Assembly (NCBI GenBank): GCA_019022495.1
Contig: JAFEKR010000001.1
Coordinates: 7,564,001-7,628,000, forward strand
Direction of reading: 5' to 3'
Origin: Epichloe hybrida
Lineage: Eukaryota > Ascomycota > Sordariomycetes > Hypocreales > Clavicipitaceae
DNA length: 64,000 nucleotides
Both the position numbers and the translations under genes were made by a program. This document shows positions 46,800 through 58,514 of this stretch, in pieces. Position 1 is the first letter of the stretch, and the number at the start of each line of letters is the position of its first letter. The notes beneath the pieces were generated by a model that saw only the letters and a program-made list of their open reading frames with translations, searched no databases and was not told the DNA's origin.

Positions 46800-46815
46800 T
46801 ACTCCGTACGGAGTA
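46800..46815. promoter_or_regulatory. 16-bp perfect palindrome TACTCCGTACGGAGTA
   Basis: Two overlapping inverted copies of the dispersed 9-mer TACGGAGTA form a perfect 16-bp palindrome, 135 bp upstream of the defensin-like ATG and about 50 bp beyond its TATA box. A dimeric transcription factor site is one possible reading; a repeat-derived element is another. Confidence 0.6.
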
Positions 46816-47120
46816 GTGCTGACTCATATGCGCAGAACAAATGTAAGAATGACAATTGAATGAGGTGCTGCACCGATCATCCCTTCTGTTGGAAAGGATG
46901 TGTGTGCATTTGTTGGGACTTCCGACTGTGAGACTCGAATTGCCTGTTTCATCAGTTGCCACGTGCGGAAGCGCTAATAGAGATCATTAGCTGTAGGACA
47001 CAGCAGAGCCATAGAGTTTGGACAAATGAAAGCGGGACAACTCTTATTGGCGAAAAAATACACAACTTATTTATTAGAAGTTGAAGAAAGCCAAAAAAAG
47101 ACATTCATTCATGGGCTGTC

Positions 47121-47191
47121 TCTCCCGCCGGGAATTGAACCCGGGTCTCAAGCGTGACAAGCTTGCATACTGACCACTATACTACGGAAGA
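47121..47191 (-). tRNA. tRNA-Asp (GTC)
   Basis: Complete 71-nt cloverleaf on the minus strand: acceptor TCTTCCG pairs with CGGGAGA (one T-G), D arm TATAGTGGTCAGTA, anticodon stem CAAGC/GCTTG with loop TTGTCAC (anticodon GTC), T arm CCGGG-TTCAATT-CCCGG. No intron. The plus-strand reading of the same bases is the reverse complement and folds no better. Confidence 0.93.
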
Positions 47192-48335
47192 TGAATGGCT
47201 TCTAACCATCGTAGCGTATCGTGTTGTGGTCACATGACGAATAAAACGTCTTTATGTACATCAACTACCGACCCCTCCTACTACTTTTTAGCACGACAAA
47301 TAATCGATGACTTCACCGGGGCGGGCGTGCACGGGATGGCTTGGAGCTTTGCGGGAAGGATGTTGACATGTCGAGCCGGGAGGCATTGACACTGCGATGA
47401 GCTGGAGATTTCGACATGTCCATTTCTTGTTTCTTGCCACCGGAGTATGGCATCATGCATTCGACTGAAAGGGGGTGTTTTGTGTCGTCGTGTCGTTGTG
47501 TCGTTGACAAGCGGAGTAATCCGTACGGAGTAGGCATCGGGGAGAATCAAGTCATAGCCCCGGTGGACACCAACAGCACCAACAGCATGCAAGATGCAGA
47601 AAGAGGTGACGGGCCCGGGACCCGTGCCAGGACCGACTTCTGCTGAGCACAGTACATGATGCGCCGCCGGGACTTTCGCAGTTGCATCATCTTTCGTCTC
47701 ATCCATCGTGGATTAAACGCAATTTCCGCTTTGCCTCCATGTGCCTCCATGGTTAACGAACCAGTGATGCTTGTTGGTTGACCTACAACTCCACTGCACA
47801 GCACACTGTGTGTGCAACAACTTGAAGAAGGAGCAATGAATCTCATCCGAGCACTGATATTTATTTCATCGCCAATGCGCCTCTGCGTTCTGCATCTTCG
47901 ATAAAGGAGGGATACCTACCACTTAGCACACTCGCTCGCCAGTCTCTTGCAGCTGATGGGCGGCAACAGCTGTCAACGCAACATCAACACACTCTCTCTG
48001 GGACTGAATTATCTCTGCCCTCTTCATCTCTCCTCTCTTCATCTCTCCTCTCTTCATCTCTCCTCTCTTCGTCTCTCCTCTCTGCATCTCTCCCATCTGC
48101 ATCGCCGCACTATTCAATGTTGACTGCCATCTTCATCATCACTTTCAACTCTCAGATCACGTACAACTACTCAATCAAAAGTTTTCCATTTTTCCTTGAT
48201 TGACAGCACTTCCTAGTGCTTTTGTTTCTTCCTTAAACTTCTTTACGCATTATAAAGTATGCTCCCGTGCCCTATCTTTTACACCGCGTCTCCCTTTTTT
48301 ACTTGAGCAATCAAGCTCAGCTCTAATCTCTAAAA
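47192..48335. promoter_or_regulatory. Upstream region of the giant DUF3638 gene
   Basis: About 1.1 kb with no supported gene. A TACGGAGTA copy lies at 47524-47532 within TCCGTACGGA. A pyrimidine-rich 15-bp tandem repeat (48026-48100) lies in the probable 5' leader. Confidence 0.45.
48026..48100. repeat. 15-bp tandem repeat, five copies
   Basis: Three exact copies of ATCTCTCCTCTCTTC followed by two diverged copies. It is strongly pyrimidine-rich on the plus strand and sits about 235-310 bp before the start codon of the giant gene. Confidence 0.95.
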
Positions 48336-51300
48336 ATGGATATTATTACAAAAAACTCGAAAATCTTGCGCTGCATAATCAACCATGTTTTCTTACCTCG
48401 CAGGCTGCCTAACAAGCCAGACGAAGTCGAGTTCGAAGGCGAGCTCCTTGCGTTACTTCTAGACTCGCTGTCTCAATATCGATCCCTCTGTCTAGATGAA
48501 CAAGTCCAAATCGACAATGCACAACAGGGCCTTCAGGCGCTTCAAGGATTTCAAGGCGTTCGTGACCCTATTAATCAGCACAAACTCCATGCAGCGTTTC
48601 AGAAGGTCGGCGAGCAAGGTAAGGATACCCTGTCTAATCCTGGATGAGCGGGAACCATGTGAAGTGAAGCTAAACTTTTCTTCTTCTTCTTTTTAGAATT
48701 GCTAGGGTTCCCTGTCTACATAAGACCTCATAATGCTGGGCTACTGGTCCAAGGACAACGCGACACTGTCGAGCTTAGCATGTGGGAACTAACTCCAGAC
48801 AATAGCACTATTCTCAGCGTAAAGGGTCGTTTGGTACGACACTTTCCTGACGTTGCTAATTCTATTCCCACGGCCGATTTTAAGAGTTCAAACTTTCTCA
48901 AGTTTATCTCAACAACTCTGGCGAATATGACAAAAATGAGTCATCAGGACAAGACCCAACATGGACGCAGCTCGCAAGATCAAGATACCATACCACCCGC
49001 CGTCATAACCGAGTTGCTCCATGGCTATCTACATGGCACTTTTACCTCATCTTCAGGCTGCAAGACTCGAAAAAACACCAGGGAAGAAGTCATTTGGGCT
49101 GAACGCAACGAGGTACCGTGGCGCCGATCCTCCTTTTGGCTATTTCTCAGAGTCAGTCTACAATTCTTAATGGCAAATCGAGCCACGTTTAAGAAGTTCA
49201 TGATATTCTTCATGTCCCGCATTCTGCAAAAAGCACTTGATACCGACCTCGAAAGCGATATGATTTTTTGCATGATTCAGAAACTCAGTGGTCGTCAAAG
49301 AAAGCTTTGTTTAACAAATGATGAGAATTGGATGGAAGATGTCACCATCGCCCTTGATGGGGCACACGCGCTTCTCAATGAACGCTGGGAAGATATTATC
49401 AAAGCCGATGCTAATTTTAACACAGTGAAAATCAGCCCCATCGATTCGGATGCACTTGCAGCCGATACATTACTCAAGTTGCCAGAATTGGATGCCTTTA
49501 TATCTAGCATTGACACTCGACAATCAGCGAGGCCAGTCGAGCCTGAGCCACAAAGTCGCCGCTCCGATTTATCTTCATTTGAACCAGAGGACCTACCACT
49601 GATCCCATGCTTGACGTCCAATCAAGAATACTTCATCTTCAACATTTTTGCATTTGAGGTTTGGACTGCCCGGAATCTAGACGACTGGCTCGCAGATCGA
49701 ATTGCAGACCAAAGCACCTGTTCTCAGCTCCACGAACGAGCGGCAAAATACTTCCGCGCTGCAATGGAGATATATAAGAACAGCCCCAGAGAGTTATCCA
49801 GCATGTTGCTTATCATACTTGAGCTTTGGATTGCTTGTGATAAGTCAGCCGCCGCTACAACCCAATCCTTCGGCTTCAACTCTTTCAGCCCCCCGATACC
49901 CAGCGAAATATGGACATCACTTTTGTTAAGCTCAAAGGCCGATTTGTCCCGGCTCCTGCAAGTCAGAGACTATCTGACGCAACGACAGGAATCTGCTGAA
50001 TATGAGAGCTCAGCGCTTTGGAAGATTGGTAAAGACCCCCTGTTCGCGGAGGTGGCCTTTGCCAACGCCGACTCGGGATGCAAAGATCAGCTGAAAGCTT
50101 TCAAAGCAGACAGTGAAAGGAGAAAAAAGGCAAAAATAAAGGACCTAGAGATTGAAAAGTCAAGATTCGACAGCCTGATGGAAGAGTACGCATCCAAAAG
50201 TTGTGAATGCGAAAGGGGGTCTGAATCAGATGAGGATGAAGACCAAGATGATGAGGATGAAGACCAAGAAGATGAGCTGTGTGAGCGATGTCGCTGCAGA
50301 AAAAAGGCGGAGGCCATGAAAATTTGGCCCTTGGAGTTGCCGCTGCCTTCATGTGAAACGGAACAGAAAGTCATGACTTGTGAGTTTCTGGCACCGCTAT
50401 CGTTCAGATCCTGGAGAGACTTCACGATCTTTCTGCGAACAGACATACTGGGAGTCGCCTGCATGAATCAAAAGCTACGTGATCATATCTCTTTCACGGA
50501 GTTTGCCTATCAGGAAGGCTGGAAGGAGAAGCCGAGCGGCGAGAAGAATGAGGTAAAGGATCGAGTGATTTTATCGTCAACAACGGCCCAAACAAGACAG
50601 ATGCCGCTCAAGATCAATCCCGACTTGGGAAAATCAGACATTTGTCGTCCCACTAGCCTCAAGTGGCAACACGTGGACAAACTTTCCGGCTCTTGTCTGA
50701 AATATTCCCCCATTACCACCCTCCCTCGATGGCTCACTGTTCAAGTGACCAGCTCTGCTACATCCCTTCAAGCCTTCCTCGAACAGTCCCTACGTCCAAA
50801 CAGAGCCAGTCTAGCAAATTCTTCTATTGCTGAAGATAACCCTATTTCAAATCACATGTCAAAGAAAGAGTTCCGATCAATAGCTACATTGGCTTTGAGC
50901 GAACACACTCGATGGACATGTCTGTTGCGAGAACTAGCTCAGCCAACTATTAACCTAAGGTTTCCGGAAACAGCTCTTGCTTTGTTTCAAATAATCAACC
51001 AGTCGCCAGAAACAGCCACCTCCCAGCTGAGTTGCAAGACTTTTAATCAGGCGATGCTTTCATTGATTGAGGAGAAGCTAGAGATGATCAGAGGAAACTG
51101 GGAATCGTCGCTAGAATTATGGATACTGAGCTTACTGCTCCTAAGATTGATATCAGAAAGTCCTGCGCAGTTCCGCGCAAGAGGCCTATCCTGCTTGGAC
51201 AAATGTCGTGATATCTGCCGTGGTTGGATACGACAGTTGCACTCAGAAGCGAGTATGCACAACCAAGACTCGTCAAATATTCTCTCAAAGGCAGCTCACG

Positions 51301-54300
51301 TCGCACTGATCTGCGTTCAGACCTTCAATCTCGATCTATCCCTGCTGGAATCAACACTCCAAATCGAATCCCATTCCGAAGTCTTTCTAGAGTGTTCTAT
51401 AACCATCAATCGCTATGTTAAGATTACGACGGCCGACAGCTGTGATCAGCTTCAATCCATATTAGCACTGGCATGGAAAAGAACATCATATCTTGCATGG
51501 CCAGTGCTTCAGAAGCGCATAGTTCAAACTCGATGTCTTGATACTGTTCTTCAAGAAATGCAGTGTGCGTCTAATATATTAGGCAACAGTGGACAGTGGG
51601 AGACAGAAAACAAAAACCGGGTGAGAAAGACCTACCCCAAGAATGAGACGTCTAGTGGCCAGATCATTCAGTACAATCTCCTTACAGGGGAAGTACTGGT
51701 TGATGGATTACCCTCCATGAAAATTCCAAGTGAGTTTGGGACTCATGAAGAATATCACACTCTATTTGGTCAGTCGCAGCTAGAGGTTCACCACTCCTCG
51801 GAGCCAGGGATGCAATATCAACTCAATTGTCCTTTCCAACAATATCATGTATCACTTGATATACTGAAAATCGAAGATAGCTCCTCCACAACGTCCGGCG
51901 TGGGCCAGAATGACCTGGCGGTCGTTGCATCCAAGGATGGCCAAAGATATGACTTGATCCCTCAAAGAGTGCTGAAGGGGATACTACCCCTCGTCTTTGC
52001 CCGGGATTATGCTCATTGGTTCCATGAAGATCAGTTAAGCTTTCGAGCCAAAACAAACCCATGGGCAGCTGCTGAATGTGAATGGCAGCTCCAGAATCAC
52101 GGCGATTCGTGGCAGCTCATTCGGTCAAATGGCGGCATCTTGATCGATCCTTCAAGTAAAACGGCAGAACAGTTTCTCGATGTCTTTCGCTCTCTGGCAC
52201 AGATAGAGGAAATCTTCATCCTTTATTTCTCCTCTGATCAGCACATTGAGGTTCATCTCCCCAACTTACAATTGGAGTTCATGGCTCCGAGCGGCTCTGA
52301 AGACCTCTTTTCACGTCAATATCCAGGCTTCAGGGTGGACAAGTGCCAGGACATCGGCACCTTGATTGGCTTGAAGCAAAAACTTGTTCTAGTGAAAAAT
52401 ACCCTGGACAGAATCGTGATGGTTCCGGGGGGCGCAATCAACCCTGATGCAAGCACGGATCATTAGCACGCCAACATTGCCATAGACACGAGCCATCGTT
52501 GCGACGTCTACTACACATACGAGCTGGACCCTTACCTTGGAAGGCTAGTGGGACACGGCATGGAAAGCAAGTTACGGCTGTCCTATCTGCACGCGTTGAC
52601 GTCTTTTTGTTTACGCGATCCATTCACTGGCTTCACAGGTACAGAGAGAGCACTAGCTATTCTTCAATCAGCCGAGGTCCGGTCCATCAGAAGCTTGTCT
52701 CCTATCAGTCAAGAGACTATTCTTCAACTTTCTGCTTTATCAGGCACTATAGAACTTGCTGCATCTGACGATTTCCCGCGCCAAAAAATCTCATGGGTCG
52801 GGGGGATTAGTTCGTTGTCTCATCATCCTGGATTCCGCATAATCACTGGCCGAATACAACCACGATTTTATCCTTCCAATAGCCCTAATGGGGAAAATTT
52901 GGTGAGAACCCCAAAAGAAAGGATAAGAAATTTATATACCAGAGCTGCAATCCGTTCATCGCCTTTCTATTGCTGGGGTGCTGAGACAAGTGCAACAATT
53001 ACTGCTACGTTAGATTACATTTATCCCGGCCGCTTACACGAAGAGAAGCCTATGAAGCTCACCGATTGCAAGGGAAAAATAGTCTCAGGCGACAGTAGCA
53101 ACGAGAAAGGCAGCAAATTGGAGCTGAGTCGCTTTCAACGAGTCGTCGCGGTATCTCAAACCACGAAACGCGGTTCAGAAGGGCCACATCTTAATTGTTT
53201 TAAGCTTGCCAAAACGCCTAAACAATTTGTCACAAGCATGGTCAATGCCCTAAAAGGATCTGCTACGACACTGACTGTCGGTCTTCCTAGATCACACGGC
53301 AGCAAAGAAATTGACCTTAGTTACGACTCCAAATGGCTGCAAGATCCGTCTGATTTCCTTCCTGAGAAATGGTTCAGCATTTACAGTGCTTTCTCAGACT
53401 TAAACAAAAACTCAAGCCTTAATCCATACATCACATCTTTTTACTTGGCGACCTTGGCTTTTGCTCAAAGGCCTAACATAGAAGCCATCCAGATCCTGAA
53501 CGCCATCCAACGCATTAACCCACGAACCGCGCTTGCTGTTCCAGATTCAAAGACCTTTGATTTACACAAGAAAACGAAGGCAACCATTAAATACCTCTTG
53601 CCAATCGTTTCCAGGGCTACACATCGATTGTTCAAAGAGAAGAAGCCTATCGCAGATGCTTTTAAAGCGCAATGGGAGGCTCAGCCTACAACAGTGCCTA
53701 CGTGGCCCCCTGCGGTGGAATCGCTCCGAAAGCAGCTAGACTCTGGCAAACTCCTGTCTGGTGTACAAAAATATTTTGTTATACTTACTGATAACTTGAA
53801 CCTTGAGAAAAACTTTGAGGAACTTTACGTTGAACTCAAAGATATGGTCCTCCATAGCCCAGAACTTCCCGCCGCCGCTGGAACCAACGAGACTGATGAG
53901 AAGCAGGCCAACTCAGCCATAATGTCCAGAAGCATCAGTATCCACAGCATCTTCCAATTTCATCCGCCAATCATCCCGGATATCACGTACCCTCAAGGCC
54001 TCTTGGACACCTTTTATCAAGCTCACGACGACCAACAATTACAATCTCTCACGCAGCTATTGCAGCAAGATATCACAAGCAAACTCCACGAGAAATACGT
54101 CAATGGTCTACGGAATAGCATACATCAACTAGGAAAAGCAAGTCCCAAGCTTTGCTTGGCAAAGCCCAATGCGGAGGTCATCCAGTTAGTGGAAGAACTA
54201 AGAGGCTATGCTCAGTATCATAGAGAAGAATTTCTGGATTCAATCCGGCGCAATTTGTACAGGCCAGACTCTAATGGCGGCTTGGACAAACTCAAAGTTG

Positions 54301-57300
54301 CTGCAGCTACCTCACAACTTCCTCCAGTTTGCGCTTATTCCTTGCTTCAACAACTCATGGTACCCGGTCACTTGCCCCCAAGGTGGAAAGTGCAACTGAC
54401 CAGGTTTGCGGATCGGGTGACCCAAGTACAGTCATGCGACCGAATATTAAAGGCCACGAAAGCCTCATCTTCATCTTTCCTTAAGGAACTACAGTGTTTA
54501 CGGCCAAGACAGTGGGATATCGAGAAACACCCAGAGTGGCTACTTTTTGAGGTCGAGAACAACCTTCGAATTCGCGATACTCAGGCCGAAGTCGCGCAGG
54601 AAGTGATGAGCCCTCGAGATGCTAAGAACTCTATTTTGCAACTGAACATGGGAGAAGGAAAGTCGTCGGTAATTATCCCAATCATGGCAGCATCTTTAAC
54701 CTCTGGTAGTAATCTAGTCTGTGTCATTGCCAGCAAACCACAGGCAGAACAAATGTTTGAGCTGCTCAGGAACCGATTAGGCGGATTACTGAACCGACCT
54801 ATCTTCGTCATGCCTCTCTCGCGGTCAATTAGGCTAACCGAAGCAGTGGCTCGCCATCTCCGCGACAGGCTCTACGAGTGTAGGGAAAGTAGAGGTGTTC
54901 TGTTTCTTCAACCAGAGCATATGCTGTCACTTTTCCTGATGGCATCAGACTCTGAAGCCAAACATGGACCAGCTGTGAAGGAGATTCTCTTTGAGATAAC
55001 AGCCTTTCTTCACAAGCATTGCCGAGAAATTATGGATGAGAGTGATGAGATCTTCTCGCCTAAATTTGAACTTGTCTATCCACTTGGAAAACAACAATCA
55101 GTAGACTTTGCCTTGGAAAGGCAAAGCATTATTACGCAAATTTTGGCTCTCGCGGGCGAGCAAGCCGCACTAGCTATGAAAGAGGATCCTGCTGCGAATA
55201 TCACGGTCACCTCCACACACATGGCGCATTTCCCGAGGATTATACTCAACAATGATCTGGCCGTACAACGACTCAATCAATTGGTCGCTGGCGAGGTTTG
55301 CAACGCCAAGGTCAGAGGCTTTAAATTACCACCCAAGTTCCGAGATCATAGAGATCACAAAGACCAAATCCTGGAGTTCGTTACGAAGATGCACCCGTCC
55401 CAGGAAGCCGTACAGCTAATCACGAACCTGTCTTCCTCTTCACGTTTTACAAGGTCTCTTTACCTTATTCGCGGCTTATTAGCCTGTGGGGTGCTAGCTG
55501 GGGCTCTTCAAGATCGCTATCGTGTGGACTACGGCCTCGACAAGAAAAGAAAGCCCAAAACTGACTTGGCAGTCCCGTACCAAGCCAAGGATACCCCGGC
55601 GGCCGGATCAGAGTACAGCCACCCTGACACCATTATTGTGAAGACACTCCTGGCCTACTACTACCAAGGGCTAGACGACTATGATATTAAGCTAGCTATC
55701 GCTCATTTACTCGACAAGTCGGACAATGCGCAAGATGAGTATAACTCTTGGTTTAACAACAACCCGGAATTTCCGAGGGACTTTCAAGATGTTAACAGTA
55801 TCAACATACAGGACAACGGATCCTGCAAGAGGATTTTCCCGCATCTCAAGTTCTCGCCAGCGTGTATTAACTATTTTCTAATGCTAATCATATTTCCAAG
55901 TCAATTAAAGGAGCATACATCCAAAGTCTCCGCATCAGGATGGCACTTGGGGCGAGTAAAAGATAATCCTGCCACTGGGTTCAGCGGTACTCACGACTCA
56001 CAGCACATCCTCCCTCTCTCCGTGGTACAACAAGACTTGGCAAGCCAGCAACATACTGATGCATTTGTACTAGAAAAGATGCTCTCTACTACTAATTCTG
56101 TTCTATTGCTTGGGTTTCACACTCAGCAAGACAGTAATGAGGTGTCTAGCGAAATATTACAACACATTTTACGAGAAAAGCCCGACATTCGTGTAGTAAT
56201 CGACGTTGGAGCACTCTTCATCGACCTAACCAACGAGCAAGTCGCTCGACTTTGGCTTCAGATGCTGACGACTGGGACAAGTTCTGACATCAAAGGCGTG
56301 GTGTATTTCCACGACAACAAATTGAAGGTTCGCAGCACAGGCGGGCAGGTCAAGGACCTTTCTACTTCTCCTTTGTCGGATAATCTAGGCACATGTCTCG
56401 TATATCTCGACGAGGCTCATACAAGAGGAACCGACTTGAAGCTTCCGTCAGACTATCAGGCCGCCGTGACCCTTGGGCGCGGTCTTACTAAAGACAAGCT
56501 GGCGCAGGGTAAGTACATGACTCCATTGTGCATTGATAGTTTGAAACGGCGACTGACAAGAAGACGTTTAGCTTGCATGAGGATGAGATTACTCGGAGAA
56601 GGCCAGACGGTCACATTCTGCGTACCAGCCGAAATTCAGGGCCAGGTGACGACTACTGCGGGCGACATCACATTGCTTGACATCGGTCGCTGGGTCATCC
56701 AGCAAACTTGGAAAGAAACCACGCAGCACATGACACTTTGGGAAAAGCAAGGCTGCGAATTCCAGCGCCAGTCAAAACTTTGGGAACAGATTAATGGAGC
56801 GAATGACATGGATGTCAAAATGCGGCATCTAAGAACATTGAAGCAAGATTATACGGAAACGATTGAGGACTTGTATCGGCCACGCGATGCGGTGCCCAAG
56901 ACCGAGATGCTCGAGCCCATCGACCCAATCGCCAAGAGACGCCATGAATTTGGCGTTGGCATCGTCAACAACTTCAATGGCTGTGAGGAAAGACAGCAGG
57001 AGCAAGAGCTCGAGGTTCAAGCACAGGTACAAGAACAGCGTAATGTTGTGCAACCGCCAGCAGAAACGCCCGCCAAGCATGAATTACACGATGATGTCAG
57101 GTCGTTCGTCAAGAGTGGTATTCTCCGGCCACCAAGAGGACAAAAAGGCGGCATCTTTGCGGCCTTTGCTACGCTGTCGGACACCACGGCCGGGACCTTT
57201 TTCGATTTTCAGTATGCTTCGAGTCTCAAGGTCTCGAGCGGATTTGCTACGACCATCAAGCGGGGCGGCACGGGGGGGAAGCTGGACGCTTACAAGCGAG

Positions 57301-57986
57301 AAGTCCAGTTCATCCTGACCACAGCGGACGGGGATGGCATCGTCAACAACATGCTGCTCATCAGCCCCCTCGAGGCAGAAGACCTCTACGAAATGATCAT
57401 CAAGTCCTCCAGCGTTGCGCTTCACGTCTACGCGCCGCGCCAAAACAGCCGCCACGCACCGATCGATCACCTACAGCTATACGTGGTTCCAGGACAGGCT
57501 GCAGCCAAGCGTCGCATCCCCGTACATCTTCAGATTGAGCTGAACCTCTTCGCGGGCCAGCTGTACTTTGACACCTTCAAGGAATACGTCAATGTGTGCG
57601 AATACCTGGGACTGGCGTGGAATGACTCGTTCAAGACGGCCGATGTAGATGGGTTCATACCCCCTGGCTCCAACACACGGCGGATTCCCAATCGGCTCAA
57701 CGCGCAGTCCAGCCCCTTGCCATTCCTGAAGCTTCTAATGACCAACATTAGGAACTACGGAAGTAACATTGACAAGACACACATGGGCAGGATGCTCGAC
57801 GGTGAGTTCCTGACAGAGAAGGACTTTAGCCCGAGGATGAAACGGGAACGAGACGAGGACGACACCGAGGACGCGGACGCGGGAGCTCCTCAACCTGCGA
57901 AGAAGCAGAGAAGAAATGGGGGACAAGTCATTGTGAAGACGGAAGACCAGGAAATGGCAGGAATGGATTCACCACAGTCTCGTTGA
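48336..57986 (+). pseudogene. Giant DUF3638/DUF3645-type NTPase gene, interrupted by one in-frame TAG
   Basis: Three exons, 48336-48618, 48697-56508 and 56572-57986, make 3,170 codons. The second intron (63 bp, GTAAGT/TTTAG) is a multiple of three. The start matches the family opening (INHVFLPRRLPNKPDEVEFE). The C-terminal half has a P-loop-like MGEGKSSVIIPI (about 2080), DESDEIFSPKFELVYPLGK, and LVYLDEAHTRGTDLKLP (about 2666), a helicase/SecA-like NTPase set, with a basic tail resembling a nuclear signal. Such 3,000-residue fungal proteins are often labelled 'ubiquitinyl hydrolase' on weak grounds; the function is unknown. A lone TAG at 52464-52466 (codon 1351) breaks the frame. Reading resumes in the same frame immediately after it with conserved sequence (YELDPYLGRLVGHG...LHALTSFC) and no other stop for 1,800 codons. 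Recent nonsense mutation, sequencing error or readthrough are all possible. Confidence 0.8.
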
Positions 57987-58514
57987 TGTTTGCAAATTCT
58001 AGGGGATTTCGCAGGGAGATAGATTACGGGGGAAACGAGCATGGGAGGAACATCTTACAAGCTAAGCTGGGATTTGCAACAGGATTGGAACTTGGAACGC
58101 GGTTTTCATAGCCAGTAATGGATTGATTTTGCTATTGATCTTCTCATCATCTCGTGACAGAAAGTGGTAGAATTTGCTCCGTGACATACACAGATGGGGC
58201 GACTCCCCTGACACGCCGTTATTCTCAATCGTTCCGTCGTTTGCATTGCGACTGCTGAAAAAGGCGTGGCGAAGCGTAGCCCTCTCCCCCAAGGCTTTCC
58301 TTCGTAAATCACAAAGACATGCCACAGCTTCAAACGGGGGCAGATTTGACGTTGGCAGCGCTCCAGCATGTTTTACGGAATAAAATCCAGTACGGCGGCG
58401 CCCATCTCAAACTGCCAACAACGATCAATTTCAAGTGTCTTGTCAAACCAAGCTCGTATCAAAGAGCATGGACAGCAATCAGCTTCTGAATCAGCTTCAT
58501 TTTCCTATACAACA
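57987..58514. other. Convergent spacer between the giant gene and the coiled-coil gene
   Basis: About 530 bp between convergent stops, with no supported gene. Confidence 0.5.

Noticed and set aside
48026..48100. CRISPR-like array
   Set aside because: Direct head-to-tail 15-bp units without unique spacers; an ordinary minisatellite in a eukaryotic genome.
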